64,000 nucleotides of DNA from Mya arenaria (GCF_026914265.1 NC_069130.1:76615070-76679069), one strand, 5' to 3'. Numbered from the stretch's first letter, positions 9,913 to 22,370 are shown. Notes: generated from the sequence alone by a model not told the origin. Numbers and translations: made by a program.

Positions 9913-11359
9913 TGCATTTGTGTATACTTTTTACATGTTGTTTATAGCTGTTATAATATTCTATTGATTTTGTTTCAAGTGTACATGCATCGAATATTGA
10001 CATGTTAATACATCAACAATGTTGCAATTCCGTTTTGTTTTCTCATTTTGTTTTTATTTACTAAATATGTTGTTAATAATTCATGCATATAGTGAATGTA
10101 ATATGTTAACATCATCTGTATGCCCCTATGCCCTATGGACATTAATGTACTCTTTTTCTTTTTGTATGCCTTTGTTTGTTGTATACAACTTGCTGAAAAT
10201 TTAAATATTCATTTTATTTCATATGTCGTATACATGTATTGGAATGCTGTAAATAAAATATAAATGTTATCGAGATTTAGTCTTCATATGTGTATCTATT
10301 CAGTTAAAAGACAATAGTACACGAAACACTGAGACTATTATCCCATCGTAAATTTAATGACTGACTTTTGGATTCCGCATTGCCCCGAATTATACACTGA
10401 TGATAACACTGCTAACCGACCGTTTGACGTACTTGATTTTCCTTCTGAAGAAGTCCATTTTAATTAATACTGATGATATTGTCTTTCTTAATGCTAAATT
10501 CCGAACATGGCTCATATAACATTGTATTGAAGAAACCCCCAAAATGCCACTGGTTTACATATCACTTTCATGTCTATACAAGTTATTATTACACATTGGT
10601 TCCCTTCTACCAAAAGTCTGTGTCGAAAGCGGAGGAATTACGTCACACTTGACTGAGCTTGAAAATTGACTTCGAACGCGATTGCATCATTTATATAGAA
10701 TAAGAAGGGGTCACCGGGTGCTTTGTAGTCTACTTAGGCATGATTGACTACTCAAGGAACTTGCCCTCTTTCGTGTTAATGAATTAAATAGAGAAATGAC
10801 GGCAATAACTCAGGATAATGACACTCTTCACGCTGAAATCAAAACATTAACATCGTGCAACACATTACTAGCAAATGATAATTCAAGGCTACAGTCATCT
10901 CTCAGGGACCTCAACTTCAAACAGGAGCACCAGATACAGCAAAATCAACATTTTGAGCAATTCCATCCTTGCGGTCCGAATAACCATCCGCCTGATGCAT
11001 ATAACACATACGGACACTACAACAATCATTACAACTATTAACACTAACCTCATTTATGTGTGTATTAAAGTAAATTTCTTCGAAGTAATACAACTATGAT
11101 TTTATAATATAATTCATGCACTGTATTTATCATTATTTTAACTAACAGATTTTACGAATAATTTTAGCTTGTTCGAATTCGGTTAACACATTTAAATTTT
11201 ATACTTATGATAAACATTTGTTTTGATTACAACTGCATATATCACTTATTATCATGTTGTTTTCAGTTTATGATCACGAGGACGTGATCTTATCCGGACG
11301 GTGGATTACTTTTACTACTACTACTTTTAAAACTCGTGACACGACCAGTTTTTCATCTT
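9913..11359. other. Region downstream of pPolB; one weak coiled-coil ORF
   Basis: A plus-strand frame at 10796-11041 encodes 81 aa. Its first ~50 residues have heptad-like spacing of hydrophobics (TLHAEIKTL...LLANDNSRL) and its tail is rich in Gln, His, Asn and Tyr. The frame stays open about 40 bases upstream of the ATG (reading ELALFRVNELNRE) after a TGA, so it could be the 3' part of a spliced or broken gene. No family recognised. The rest is AT-rich with no feature seen. No Polinton terminal repeat or capsid gene was found here. Confidence 0.35.
10252..10257 (+). terminator. Candidate polyadenylation signal of pPolB
   Basis: An aataaa hexamer lies 340 bp after the pPolB stop on the same strand, the first clear one downstream. 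Confidence 0.4.
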
Positions 11360-12536
11360 GTCATCATTATCATCAGGCTCTAACTGACAAAGGGGCGTAC
11401 AAGTATTTTAGAGCAAAGTGGTGGGACTTACAAATTGTTACGCTTTTTCATTTCATAAACATTGCGTCATTTCAAAGTGAATATCAAAAATGTGTTTTTA
11501 ATAAATTATACTTGTAAAAATAAAAATGTCGGATCCAGGGGGTGGGGCACCTGGCGCGCGCACCCTAAAATCGTCCAAGTTTTCTTTTAATTTCAATAAT
11601 GGAGAAAAAGTAATAAAATACGCCCAATATGTACTTTCGGACTAGAAATGTTAAAAAATAACGTCAGATACTGAAGCCGCCCTGCTATAGGCTTTCAAAT
11701 TCCTCTTCAACACCAGGGGTGGTGGTGTACTGAGTGTAAGTACCAAGAAATGTATGGTGGAGTGTTACATTACTAGTAACACTACAATGGGGATGCGGTT
11801 GGGTCAAACTATATTGCAGCCAATGGGTGCAGGCAGACCGTATTCTAAAACCACCATATTAGCAGTTTTAAAACAACCAGCTGAAATTCATTTCAACTAG
11901 CACCAACAAATAACACTCGTATTAAAACAAAAGAGGTCAGTAAATCATGAACACATTTATTACAAAATAAAACATTTTCCATACATATATACAGAAAAAA
12001 ATGGATGCCTTTTAAATGCTATGAAATGTACATGATTCATTGCGATTTTTCTACAGATCTCTTTTCACTGGATCAATAAAGATACGTCACTTAATGGTTA
12101 CGTCAATGGGGACCAGTTACACTGGCATTTCGTGAAACAAACATAGAAAATAAACAGAACAAATCTTAAATGTATCTTTATACAACGCACTATTGTAAGT
12201 GGTCAGAACTAGCACAAGTCAGTTATCCCTACACTGGTAAAATGTATTCAAGGCTTATCAAATTCTGGATTCTATACAGAATGGGGTGTTGAAAGATGCT
12301 GATGCCAACACCTCAGTTAGGATGTGTGGTGGTACATCAGAAAGTCTAACTTTGATGATTTGTTATGAACATGTGAACTTCTACTACTGGATTGTGTTTT
12401 GTAACATGATTGTTGGATTCATATCTTTTCATCCGAGTTGTCGTCACAATGAAGGTGTTGTGAAATTAACCTTATTATAAAGATGATGTTCTTAGAGTTC
12501 AATCTTATATCTATGAATTAATTTTAGCAGAGTTAA
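11360..12536. repeat. Segmental duplication, copy 0 (partial)
   Basis: It matches 14100-14813 and 21830-23050 at high identity, starting in the tatcatcaggctctaactgac stretch and stopping abruptly after agcagagttaaa. It retains the internal block with ggatccagggggtggggcacc (11530) that copy 2 also has and copy 1 lacks. A 64-aa frame at 12286-12480 recurs in every copy but has no recognisable content. Confidence 0.85.
11700..11862 (+). mobile_element. SINE-tail-like fragment in duplication copy 0
   Basis: The segment gggtcaaactatattgcagccaatgggtgcaggcagacc resembles the tail of the full SINE at 19405-19867 (gtcaagccataatgcagccaatgggcgcgggcagacc). Only the 3' portion is present. The same fragment is at 22210-22370. 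Confidence 0.5.
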
Positions 12537-13174
12537 AGTGTCGTTCGGGCCCTTGTCGAGTGCCTCTGAACAGGGTTGATATTTAATTGTAAACTACTGG
12601 GCTTGACCCTGTAGTTTACATTGTATAATTGAGATCCCACTGTTTAGTTGCAAGGCTAGTTCCTGTTGTATCATTTTATTTAGGTACTTTATAGTTGCTC
12701 TCAGATTTATCTCAAATCACTTGCTATCAATATACTCCAAGGAATGTTCAGTAGCAATACTACCCCTAGCACTATTAGAAAGTAGAAAAATAAATTATTT
12801 GTGACCACAGGAATTGAAAATGAAAGTAGAAAAAAGAAAGGACTTGTGACCACAGAAATTGAAAATGAAAGTAGAAAAAAGTAATGTCTTGCGACCACAG
12901 GAATTGAAGACGTAAACATGATTAAACAGGATTAATTATAAAGCAAATTAAACGTTTTCAGAAGTACACTTCAAACATTAAAATTAGAAACAAACCTGGT
13001 GTTTTGTCGTAGTTCACCTTTACTGATTTCGTGGAGCTGGACAATAAAAAGCATATATATAGAGAAAGATAAGAGAGAATGTGAAGGTCATATAATATCG
13101 ACTGCCAGAAGTGAGTACCACATACTTAACAACTATTATCAATTTGATAAAATTCAAGTTCATTATACCAATAG

Positions 13175-13179
<5 letters not shown>
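12537..13179. other. Spacer with a three-copy 45-bp repeat
   Basis: At about 12775-12910 a 45-bp unit (g[tc]gaccacagraattgaaaatgaaagtag) occurs three times, with gaccacag at 12802, 12847 and 12892. No gene recognised in the remainder. Confidence 0.55.

Positions 13180-13231
<52 letters not shown>
13178..13231. repeat. (CT)n microsatellite at left edge of duplication copy 1
   Basis: Uninterrupted CT repeat of about 50 bp. A similar CT-rich tract (20877-20941) borders copy 2 of the segmental duplication. Confidence 0.95.
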
Positions 13232-13233
<2 letters not shown>

Positions 13234-13547
13234 ATAAATGGTACAAAACATATTTATTCAATTGTTTTTTGACAAAAGATGCGTAAAAATGTAAAAACGA
13301 GTTATTTGTAACATGTTAAGTATTTATTACTATTATTACTCGTCTAAAAGAGATTCTACAATAAACTTAAAAGTCGTAATTATGAATCTTTTGTCTCTAA
13401 ATTACACTAAAGACGTTAGTGAACAGGGCCCCGGGATATTCAATAAGTATAGAGGTATTCAACGCCTACGGAAGTATTATGACAGGGTGTATTTTCTTTT
13501 CCCAACAGCACAAGTACCAGTTGATTGATGATCAACGTACAAAAGGG

Positions 13548-13790
13548 GTAGCATGTAAACACATAAAGTGACAGGGCACGCACTTGTCACTGGCAGTAGC
13601 ATATAAACACATGAAGTGATAGGGCACGCACTTGTCACTGGCAGTAGCATGTAAACACATGAAGTGACAGGGCACGCACTTGTCACTGGCAGTAGCATGT
13701 AAACAGATGAAGTGACAGGGCACGCACTTGTCACTGGCAGTAGCATGTAAACACATGAAGTGACAGGGCACGCACTTGTCACTGGCAGTA
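13548..13790. repeat. 48-bp minisatellite, 5 units
   Basis: The unit gtagcatgtaaacacatgaa... contains the inverted pair gtgaca / tgtcac around gggcacgcact. Since 48 is divisible by three, an open 16-residue periodic frame runs through it on the minus strand. This is not evidence of coding. Confidence 0.9.
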
Positions 13791-15472
13791 ATGAATTATT
13801 AATTATTAATACATATGTTTTCCCTCTTTTTTTCAGGTTCACGATATTGTTTTAAGCGTTTACCTGCACTCCGTGTGTTTTCTTATAAACATCATGCTCT
13901 AGTCAACTTACTCTCGGGGATGTCATGAGACACTCTGGCCAATTATGAAGCAACGGCCCGGCTTTGCAATGTATTAACCTCTAAAAACTGCTAAAACAGC
14001 ATCATTAACAGCGAAATTGGTGGAGACAAGTGATCTCTTTGAACAGAACATGTATACAAAGAAGAAAATCACAAGATTTAAGTGTTTTGCACCTAGTCTA
14101 TTATCATCAGGCTCTAACTGACCAAGGGGCGTACAAATATTTAGGGCAAAGTGGTGGGACTTACAAAATGTTACGCTTTATGATTTCATAAACATTGCGT
14201 CATTTCAAAGTGAATATCAAAAATGTGTTTACTTGTAAAAATAAAAATGGCGAAGGTAGATATATACAGAAAAAAATGGATGCCTTTTAAATGCTATGAA
14301 ATGTACATGATTCATTGTGGTTTTTCTACAGATCTCTTTTCACTGGATCAATAAAGATACGTCACTTAACGTGTGAGGAGTCATTGGGGACCAGTTACAC
14401 TGGCATTTCGTGAAACAAACAGAAAATAAACAGAACAAATCTTAAATGTATCTTTATACAACGCACTATTGTAAGTGGTCAGAACTAGCACATGTCAGTT
14501 ATCCCTACACTGGTAAAATGTATTCAAGGCTTATCAAATTCTGGATTCTATACAGCATGGGGTGTTGAAAGATGCTGATGCCAGCACCTCAGTTAGGATG
14601 TGTGCTGGTACATCAGAAAGTCTAACTTTGATGATTTGTTATGAACATGTGAACTTCTACTATTGGATTGTGTTTTGTAACATGATTGTTGGATTCATAT
14701 CTTTTCATCCGAGTTGTCGTCACAATGAAGGTGTTGTGAAATTAACCTTATTATAAACATGATGTTCTTAGAGTTCAATCTTTTATCTATGAATTAATTT
14801 TAGCAGAGTTAAAACTCAAACATTCTCTTGAATCTGCTTCATGAGAGATTCATCACCAGCAAATAAAGTGTACATACGTTGAAAAAACAACACAATTGGC
14901 TTCAAGTCTTCTATCTTCCAAGTCTGTATAACCAATTTCCCGAATGCCACAGTTCTTGGTAAAAACCCCCACAGATTTATTGCAATAACAGAGCCTGAAT
15001 AAAATAAGAGCAATACCAAGTGAACGCAAAAGCTTGTCTTTTTTCAGTTGAAAAAGGGGCATAATTAAGAGATTTTAAAGGCAGCGTTATGGACCTTGTG
15101 TACTGTCTCTGGCAACACGTGTACCAAGTTTCAGTAGAATAACTTGAGAAAGGTTAAAGTTTTGGAATACTTCGCCTTCTTTTCTTAGAAAAAACAGAAA
15201 AGTTGAAAAAATGGCTATTGCCATGTTTATATAATCGGGCATGTGGTTATAATAGTATAATAATGTCAGAATAAACTATTTATTTTGTTTTCAATGAGTG
15301 CAGTTAACAAATATTGGCCAGCGTCCCCCTACTCCTTTATCCCTAAAACTGTCCGCATTCCCAGTTAAATAACCCTTAACAGACAAATTGCAGTGAAATC
15401 AACTTTGACCACATTATCTTTAAATCCTTCAAACTGCCTTTGTATCACAATCATAGTCTCTTTTCAAAGTCT

Positions 15473-15666
15473 TCAAAGTCTTAGCCCTTCGTTGTACCCT
15501 TCATACCCCCCTCCCCCTTGTGGTGGGGGCGGGGGCGGGGGTGGGGGACCTCGCATTCCAGGGGGTGGAGGTCTCATACCCCGTGGGGGTGGTGGGCCCC
15601 GCATAGGACCTCTGGGGCCCATTCCTGGGGGTGGTGGTCTCATCCCTGGGGGTGTGGGACGCATAC
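15473..15666 (-). pseudogene. Duplicated SF3B4 terminal exon (extra copy)
   Basis: Minus-strand frame encoding [20 protein letters not shown]... ending in GGGGYEGYNEGLRL. It parallels the true last exon at 23898-23714, which ends [11 protein letters not shown] 3' splice site (cttttttcag-like tract, AG at 15668-15667) is retained. Differences are one Pro-to-Thr change, two extra prolines, and a different C-terminus caused by local sequence change (a repeated cttcaaagt). No RRM exons accompany it, and the broken TRIM-like gene separates it from SF3B4. It is most likely a non-functional duplicate. Use as a distant alternative last exon is possible but unlikely. Confidence 0.75.
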
Positions 15667-16054
15667 CTGAAAAAGGGAGAATAACACAATGTAATAAACA
15701 ACAAAGGAGCATACTTGGTTTAGTTTATACACAATTATTTGAGCTTTATTGTAAAGATAGCTGAAAGTTTATATGAATCTCTTGAGTCTGTTTCCTGGAT
15801 TGAAGCCAATACTGATGTTCCTTTGTAAGAGGCCATGAGAAAGTACCCCTAGTGGGGTTTAACCACCAACCTCTTGGGTGAAAGGCTGACAACAAATAGA
15901 GATAATCTAAACCAATAAACCACTCTCAGCCATAGTTTCATGATACACACTGTAAGACAGGGTTTGAGTCATGTGTCTTTATGTTCAATGAAACTGTAAA
16001 GCAAGGGATATCAGTAAGTTGATCTAGGTGACATTAGATGAAGAGACACTGCCC

Positions 16055-18137
16055 CAGATAAACGTTACTAGTTTTTTCTATCTCCAGGATTTGAATTAGC
16101 AGCATTTCAAAAAAGAGCCAGACACTTAAATCTTGTTAAACAAAGTGTAAAGTCACAAGCACTGTAGGTGCACAATTTCTATTGCTGGCCTGAACATTCC
16201 TCTGAAGTTTCATAGGTGTATTTGCAATATTTTTGGATCCAATGCGTCAAGGGCCATGACATTTGTCAGACTAAATGAAATGCTACAAAACTTTCAGGTG
16301 CACAATTTCCAATGTTGAACAACATACCCATTACGATTGATAATTGTTTATGAAAGGCCCATGCTGATCAATAGTCCTATGAAGTTTCATGTGTGTAGAT
16401 ACAATACCTTTGGAGCTACATCACGAAATTCCGACATTTTTTTAGAACGTAAAGCGCCATGACTCTTTCTAGTTGAAGTGAAATTTCACCGAAATTGCAT
16501 ATGCACAAATACCCATTATGACAAACATTCATATGAAGTTTCAATTGGGTAGTCGCAATATTTTTGAAGTTAATTGCACCAAGTCAAGGGAAATAACACT
16601 TGGTAACCGAAGTGAAATGTCACACAAATTGCAAGTGCACAATTTCTAATGCTGCCCAACATTCCTCTGAAATGTCATGTGTGTAGGTGCAAACTTCTGA
16701 TGCTACATTTATCGCAAGATTTTGTGACGTGACGCGACGTGATGTGTATAAAGCCCAAGCTACCTGGGGGTATAATTATTTAACCTGTCGAGATCATTTG
16801 GTAGAGGTGTTCCACCGGATAATTTAATTATGTGCTATTACGTATTTACAATAATACTATTTTTGGAGCATAAAGCTGTGGAATATTGTTTTCCACCGTT
16901 TAGGCAGAAATTTCTATGTTGGAATTTCTTTTGATGGCAGTTACATATCCGGTAGACAAAAATGAGTAGTTATCATAAGCCAATTCGAAGATAAGAAATG
17001 CCGAAGGTCAAGTTAAACTGGCCACAATGTTCTCATAATGCTGTATTATGCTCAGAATAAGAATCATTCACAAAACAGAAGTGGGCTGCATAACCCAAAA
17101 ACAATTTGTAGATAATTGGAAACTTCCTGTACTTTGAGGTAGTATCTTTATGGAAGTGAGACATGTGACAGATATTGATATTCAGTATTGTTGCAAAAGA
17201 GTGTACCCAAAGTTTCATGAATGTATGAGAAATGGAGCAGACACGGAATGCAAGGTTCAAATCCTCGACAAAGTAAAGCGACCTTGACCTTGAACCGGCG
17301 CAGTTTCAATATGCAGACTATACATCGTCTTAAACGGTAAAACATGACTTAGTTTCATAAAGATAATTCCATACGTGTAATAGACAAGGAGCGGACAAAA
17401 ATTGCAATATTTCACCTTATATCGTAAACATTTGTACGAACATTTAATTTCCAATCTTTCCATGTACTTGGAGAATTGTGACCTTAAACATGATGGCATG
17501 TGGCTGGGACATGTTTTGTGCACTTTAGCTCAAAATCAATCCGTCGGTTGAGGAGTTATGGAGTAGACATGATAAAGTCTTCTGGTACGGGAATAATGTA
17601 ATATAAGAAACATTAGGTCTTATTTTATTAAGTTAAAAGCGTAGACATAAAAAACATTTACTTCTATATTCAAGCTGAAATTCCACAAACTGTGAGTGAA
17701 GTGAATTTCTTCAACGTATTGTGACTCTTATTTGAAATTGAAAATCCTTACACAACGCATGCAAATATTTCTGATCTATCAGCAATATTATATTATGATG
17801 TCTATGTCTATATTATTATAAAACAGTACATTCATTAAAACAGTACATACATCATTCAATAGCACAGGAAAAACAACTCTGAAAACAACACATATATGAA
17901 TATATATATAAATACCGGTATATGTACACTGAAAATTGACCATATTTTCAAGATTCAAATTCCACCAAAATTGCAGAAAAATGCTTGACAGTACATGTGA
18001 CTGAATAAATATGATATATAAACAATAATTACTGAATATGAATGCTAAACAGCATGCTAAAACAGTAATAGTAATATTTTACAACAAAGTAATCTTTCAG
18101 TTTTCAGTAAGTCAGTAAAAAAAAACCTATTGTCAGG
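16055..18137. other. Gene-poor stretch with decayed repeats
   Basis: 16190-16720 holds about four degenerate units around ttgcaagtgcacaatttctaatgctg and gaagtttcatgtgtgtag, at roughly 120-150 bp spacing. 17030-17560 contains similarly decayed repeat-like text (accttgaccttgaa, agtttcat). No coding region recognised, and the short frames here are not convincing. Confidence 0.45.
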
Positions 18138-20877
18138 TTATTTTGGCATCTTATAGACGAATACAGTATTGTTCAAATCAGCATTGCCAAACATATAGCA
18201 GATGACATAAAGTTTCTTCAAATGCAGACAGTAGCAGACACTGCATAGCTGTAATATTTCCTTCTCGTCTATAAGCAGCTGTTTCATCTGGCCTGTGGAC
18301 ATGTCCAAACTCATGATGTTGTTACTCGTATAGCCACAGATAAGCAGCTGGTTTCCTATTGCACTCATGCCAGTTGGTTGTCTCAGCGCATGCTCTTTAA
18401 ATGTCTGGATGATTCTCAGATCTGTGTCAAACTTGGTTATCGTATGCATTTTGCTGTCTGACACATAAATAACTGCGTTATGACCTTCGCCAATAATTTC
18501 CACGAAACAAGGATCCTCAAATGCCGGTCTTCCACTGCAAGTACTATCTATCATCTTGATTGTCTTTCCATTCAGGTCTATCATTTCTACTCTGCCACCA
18601 TTGTAGGAAACAACAATCCGGCCATTAAGGTAGCCAATACCATAACATTCATCTCTGACCTTGATGCTGTTTCCCAGAGAGAGAGGTGTCCCTCTGTTTC
18701 CATGTACTGAATGCTTTTAATATTGGGCATTGTAACTGCAACCATGGCCCTTGGAAGGAGACAGAGGTCCCATGGTGTGCCCGGCATACTGATCTGGGAC
18801 ACCAGACTGCTTGTCTGTAGGGCCATCATCATTACGGTGTCATTATTGCAGTCTACTAAGAGTAGCCTCTCCCCTGGCAGGAGCAGCATGCTAGTCAGGT
18901 AACAATCCTCAGTGTCAGATGGTGGCTTGACTTTGATGGCTGCGTCTAGCATGCTGGTCAGGTGGATGTCCTCAGTGTCAGCTGATGGCTTGAATGTTAA
19001 GGCTGCACCTAGCATACTGGTCCGGTAGGAGTCCTCCGTGTTAGATGGTGGCTTGAATTTGATTGATGCAACTGGGTCGACATGCGGTTCAGTCTGGCGA
19101 TTTTTAGCTGACACCGACCTTCCTACAATTTTCAAAAACATGTCTTATGCAAATGCTACAACATGGACGTGTCTTTGTTGTGTATAATTTATGACCATCA
19201 GCCAAACAAACAAGAATAAGACATGGCAGTAATTCTTGACTAGGGTCAATATTGTTTTACGGCAAGAAACGCACTTTAGGTTGTAACAACGCTATCGCTA
19301 GAATTTAGTTATTGAACAGCCAAACATGCAAGCATTTCCACATGAGACCAACATGAACGTGTTGACATATTTATAAGCTTACTTTCTTTTTGTCTAGATT
19401 TTATCACCGTCTCCGTGGCCTTGTGGTTAAGCGTCCGCCTACGGAGCGGGAGGTCGTGGGTTCGATCCCGGGCCGCGTCATACCGAAAGACGTTAAAAGC
19501 TGGTACAAGTAGCTCCCTTGCCTGGCGCTTGGCATTTAAAGGGTAGTGCTTGGGAAAGTGGTGTACTCAGTACTGGTTCTACCCAGGAAAGTTGTATCCC
19601 GTGTATCGGTGCTTTACACCGAGCACGTTAAAGAACCAAGAGGTCTCTTCGCAAAAGAGCTAGGGTATCGCACCCGGATTTCTTGTATCTCACTCTGTTT
19701 CTTCAAGTCTTCCAATGTCTGGATTTGACTGCGAATTGCTGTCACTTCTATCTCATGTCACTTATGGCATTTAAACACAATTTAAGTCGTGATGGCGTCA
19801 CGGCGGGGTCAAGCCATAATGCAGCCAATGGGCGCGGGCAGACCTTGATAAACTCAAATAAACAAACAATTGTCTAGATTTATTCTGGTCGCACCGTGCA
19901 GGGACACCTGTGTCTGCTTTTGTTGCAGTTGTTCTCGTGTTACTCGTTGATGTATAGTAGGGCGTACTTTCTACAATGATGAAAAGTTAAAAAAAACCCC
20001 AACTTATTCTAATGCATGACATTTTGATTTTATGAAGTGATGTAGTAGTGTGATATTGTACAGATATGATAATAATTTAGGTTTAACCAATATATCACGA
20101 TAGCGAAACAAATAATCACAAGGTATTAATCAATCTCATAGAGCGCACATTTTATGCGGGTGTGATTTTATACTGTGAAAGAAACCAGAGCACCTGTAGG
20201 TTAACCAACTTGCCCCACTTGGTGAACACCAACTAAACTCACATGCGCTTGGACAGGGAATCAAACACTCGGCGCCTTGGTGAGAAGTAAGCGTGGTATC
20301 CACTGCACTACCCGAACAAGTATATTGATGTATCATCTTACCTGCGGTTTTTAATTCACTAGTCTTTTCTACAATGCCAAGTCCGGTGGTAGATGCAAGC
20401 AGCTTTTCTGTTAATGGATCTTTTATAAACAGGTACTGTTGGACACAAGTCTCCTTTTTAATGTCGACCAAAGCAGACTGCAGACTTTTTAGATGTGGCA
20501 GGGCTCTCCTTCCTTTGATAAAGAACTGTGAATTATTCCCTTCTAGTTCTTTCAGTTGGGACAAAATAGTTTCTACCTTGGACTTTAGGTTGTTGCACTT
20601 GGTGTGAGGGAGTCCAACATTGTTTCGTCATTTGCTTTCAGCTGTCTTACTTTCTTCAAAAGAGATTTTTCTCTTTCCTCAAAGTATTGATTAACTTCAT
20701 CTCGATACATTCTCAGTTTATTAATCTCATTTGTGCCCAGCTTTTTTACCAGCTCAATCCTGTTTTCAACATTAGAAACACAGGCATCAATGTCCTTTAT
20801 TAACCTGTCAATGACTCTGTAAACATATCCATGCTCCAATCCATCTTTGAAATCTTTAGAAATTTCTCTCTCCTCTC
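18138..20877 (-). pseudogene. TRIM-like gene remnant: coiled coil plus C-terminal beta-propeller-like region
   Basis: Exon A (about 20877-20342) encodes a long coiled coil (FKDGLEHGYVYRVIDRL..., then KCNNLKSKVETILSQL) like the region after the B-box in molluscan TRIM proteins. Exon B (19122-18138) encodes a C-terminal region with NHL-like propeller strands (LLLPGERLLLVDCNNDTV, AVIYVSDSKMHTITKFD, ending FVYKMPK). Splice sites agree in phase (exon A ends at 20342, exon B starts at 19122). Two frame breaks are visible: one near 20613, and one in a (CT)4 run near 18685. RING and B-box exons are missing, because the 5' side ends in a CT-rich tract followed at once by duplication copy 2. TRIM proteins are usually E3 ubiquitin ligases. 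This copy appears dead unless the breaks are assembly errors. Confidence 0.7.
19405..19867 (+). mobile_element. tRNA-derived SINE in the intron of the TRIM-like gene
   Basis: The head (from about 19410) has a pol III A box (tggccttgtgg) and B box (ggttcgatccc) in tRNA-like spacing. A conserved-looking central part follows (ggtgctttacaccgagcacgttaaagaacc), then a tail with gcagccaatgggcgcgggcagacc and a short A-rich end (aactcaaataaacaaac). Head plus unrelated body plus tail is the standard SINE plan. The family name cannot be assigned with certainty. Confidence 0.8.
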
Positions 20878-20902
20878 CTCTCCTCTCCTCTCCTCTCCTC
20901 TC

Positions 20903-20941
<39 letters not shown>
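20877..20941. repeat. CT/CCTCT microsatellite at the breakpoint of duplication copy 2
   Basis: A (tctcc)n stretch passes into pure (CT)n and directly abuts the first base shared with copy 1. It truncates the TRIM-like coiled-coil frame. Confidence 0.9.
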
Positions 20942-20946
<5 letters not shown>

Positions 20947-21226
20947 TTGACAAAAGATGCGTAAAAATGTAAAAACGAGTTATTTGTAACATGTTAAGTA
21001 TTTATTACTATTATTACTCGTCTAAAAGAGATTCTACAATAAACTTAAAAGTCGTAATTATGAATCTTTTGTCTCTAAATTACACTAAAGACGTTAGTGA
21101 ACAGGGGCCCGGGAAATTCAATAAGTATAGAGGTATTCAACGCCTACAGAAGTATTATGACAGGGTGTATTTTCTTTTCCCAACAGCAGAAGTACCAGTT
21201 GATTGATGATCAACGTACAAAAGGGG

Positions 21227-21515
21227 TAGCATGTAAACACATAAAGTGACAGGGCACGCACTTGTCACTGGCAGTAGCATATAAACACATGAAGTGATAG
21301 GGCACGCACTTGTTACTGGCAGTAGCATGTAAACACATGAAGTGACAGGGCACGCACTTGTCACTGGCAATAGCATGTAAACACATGAAGTGACAGGGCA
21401 CGCACTTGTCACTGGCAGTAGCATGTAAACACATGAAGTGACAGGGCACGCACTTGTCACTGGCAGTAGCATGTAAACACATGAAGTGACAGGGCACGCA
21501 CTTGTCACTGGCAGT
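21227..21515. repeat. 48-bp minisatellite, 6 units
   Basis: Same unit as at 13548-13790, with one more copy, showing that the array has changed length since the duplication. Confidence 0.9.
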
Positions 21516-22209
21516 AATGAATTATTAATTATTAATACATATGTTTTCCCTCTTTTTTTCAGGTTCACGATATTGTTTTAAACGTTTACCTGCACTCCGT
21601 GTGTTTTCTTATAAACATCATGCTTCAGTCAACTTACTCTCGGGGCTGTCATGAGACACTCTGGCCAATTATCAAGCAACGGCCCGGCTTTGCCATGTAT
21701 TAACCTCTAAAAACTGCTAAAACAGCATCATTAACAGCGAAATTGGTGGAGACAAGTGATCTCTTTGAACAGAACATGTATACAAAGAAGAAAATCACAA
21801 GATTTAAGTGTGTTGCACCTAGTCTATTATCATCAGGCTCTAACTGACCAAGGGGCGTACAAATATTTTAGGGCAAAGTGGTGGGACTTACAAAATGTTA
21901 CGCTTTATGATTTCATAAACATTGCGTCATTTCAAAGTGAATATCAAAAATGTGTTTACTCGTAAAAATAAAAATGGCGAAGGTAGATTTACCCCGTTCC
22001 ACAAGCGGATCCAGGGGGTGGGGCACCTGGCGCGCGCACCCCTAAAATCGTCCAAGTTTTCTTTTAATTTCAATATGGTCCTAGGGGCTAATGTCTGGGG
22101 GGGGGGGCAATCATCCGGGGGGGGGATATCATCCTACACTCGTACTTTCGGACTAGAAATGTTAAAAAATAACGTCAGATCCTGAAGCCGCCCTGCTATA
22201 GGCTTTCAA

Positions 22210-22370
22210 ATTCCTCTTCAACACCAGGGGTGGTGGTGTGCTGAGTGTAAGTACCAAGAAATGTATGGTGGAGTGTTACATTACTAGTAATACTACAATG
22301 GGGATGCGGTTGGGTCAAACTATATTGCAGCCAATGGGTGCAGGCAGACCGTATTCTAAAACCACCATAT
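22210..22370 (+). mobile_element. SINE-tail-like fragment in duplication copy 2
   Basis: Same fragment as at 11700-11862. It pre-dates the duplication and is missing from copy 1 because of that copy's internal ~500-bp loss. Confidence 0.5.

Larger units (their letters stand above)
13264..16054. repeat. Segmental duplication, copy 1
   Basis: Nearly identical to 20941-24369, from ttttttgacaaaagatgcg to gaagagacactgc-cccag. Relative to copy 2 it lacks about 500 bp near 14250 (junction gtagat|atatacag) and about 80 bp near 15970. It carries five instead of six units of a 48-bp minisatellite. It includes a second copy of the SF3B4 terminal exon with its intronic flank, so it arose from genomic DNA and not from mRNA. 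Confidence 0.9.

Noticed and set aside
12286..12480. 64-codon ORF conserved in three places (also 14562 and 22799)
   Set aside because: Conservation follows from segmental duplication at the DNA level; no domain, splice context or substitution pattern favouring coding was seen.
13477..13842. 121-codon ORF with 16-residue repeats (and its partner at 21155-21568)
   Set aside because: 48-bp minisatellite read in frame; copy number varies between duplicates.
19410..19480. Functional tRNA gene
   Set aside because: A and B boxes are present, but the flanking body and tail are those of a SINE, and the cloverleaf acceptor end is not closed as expected.
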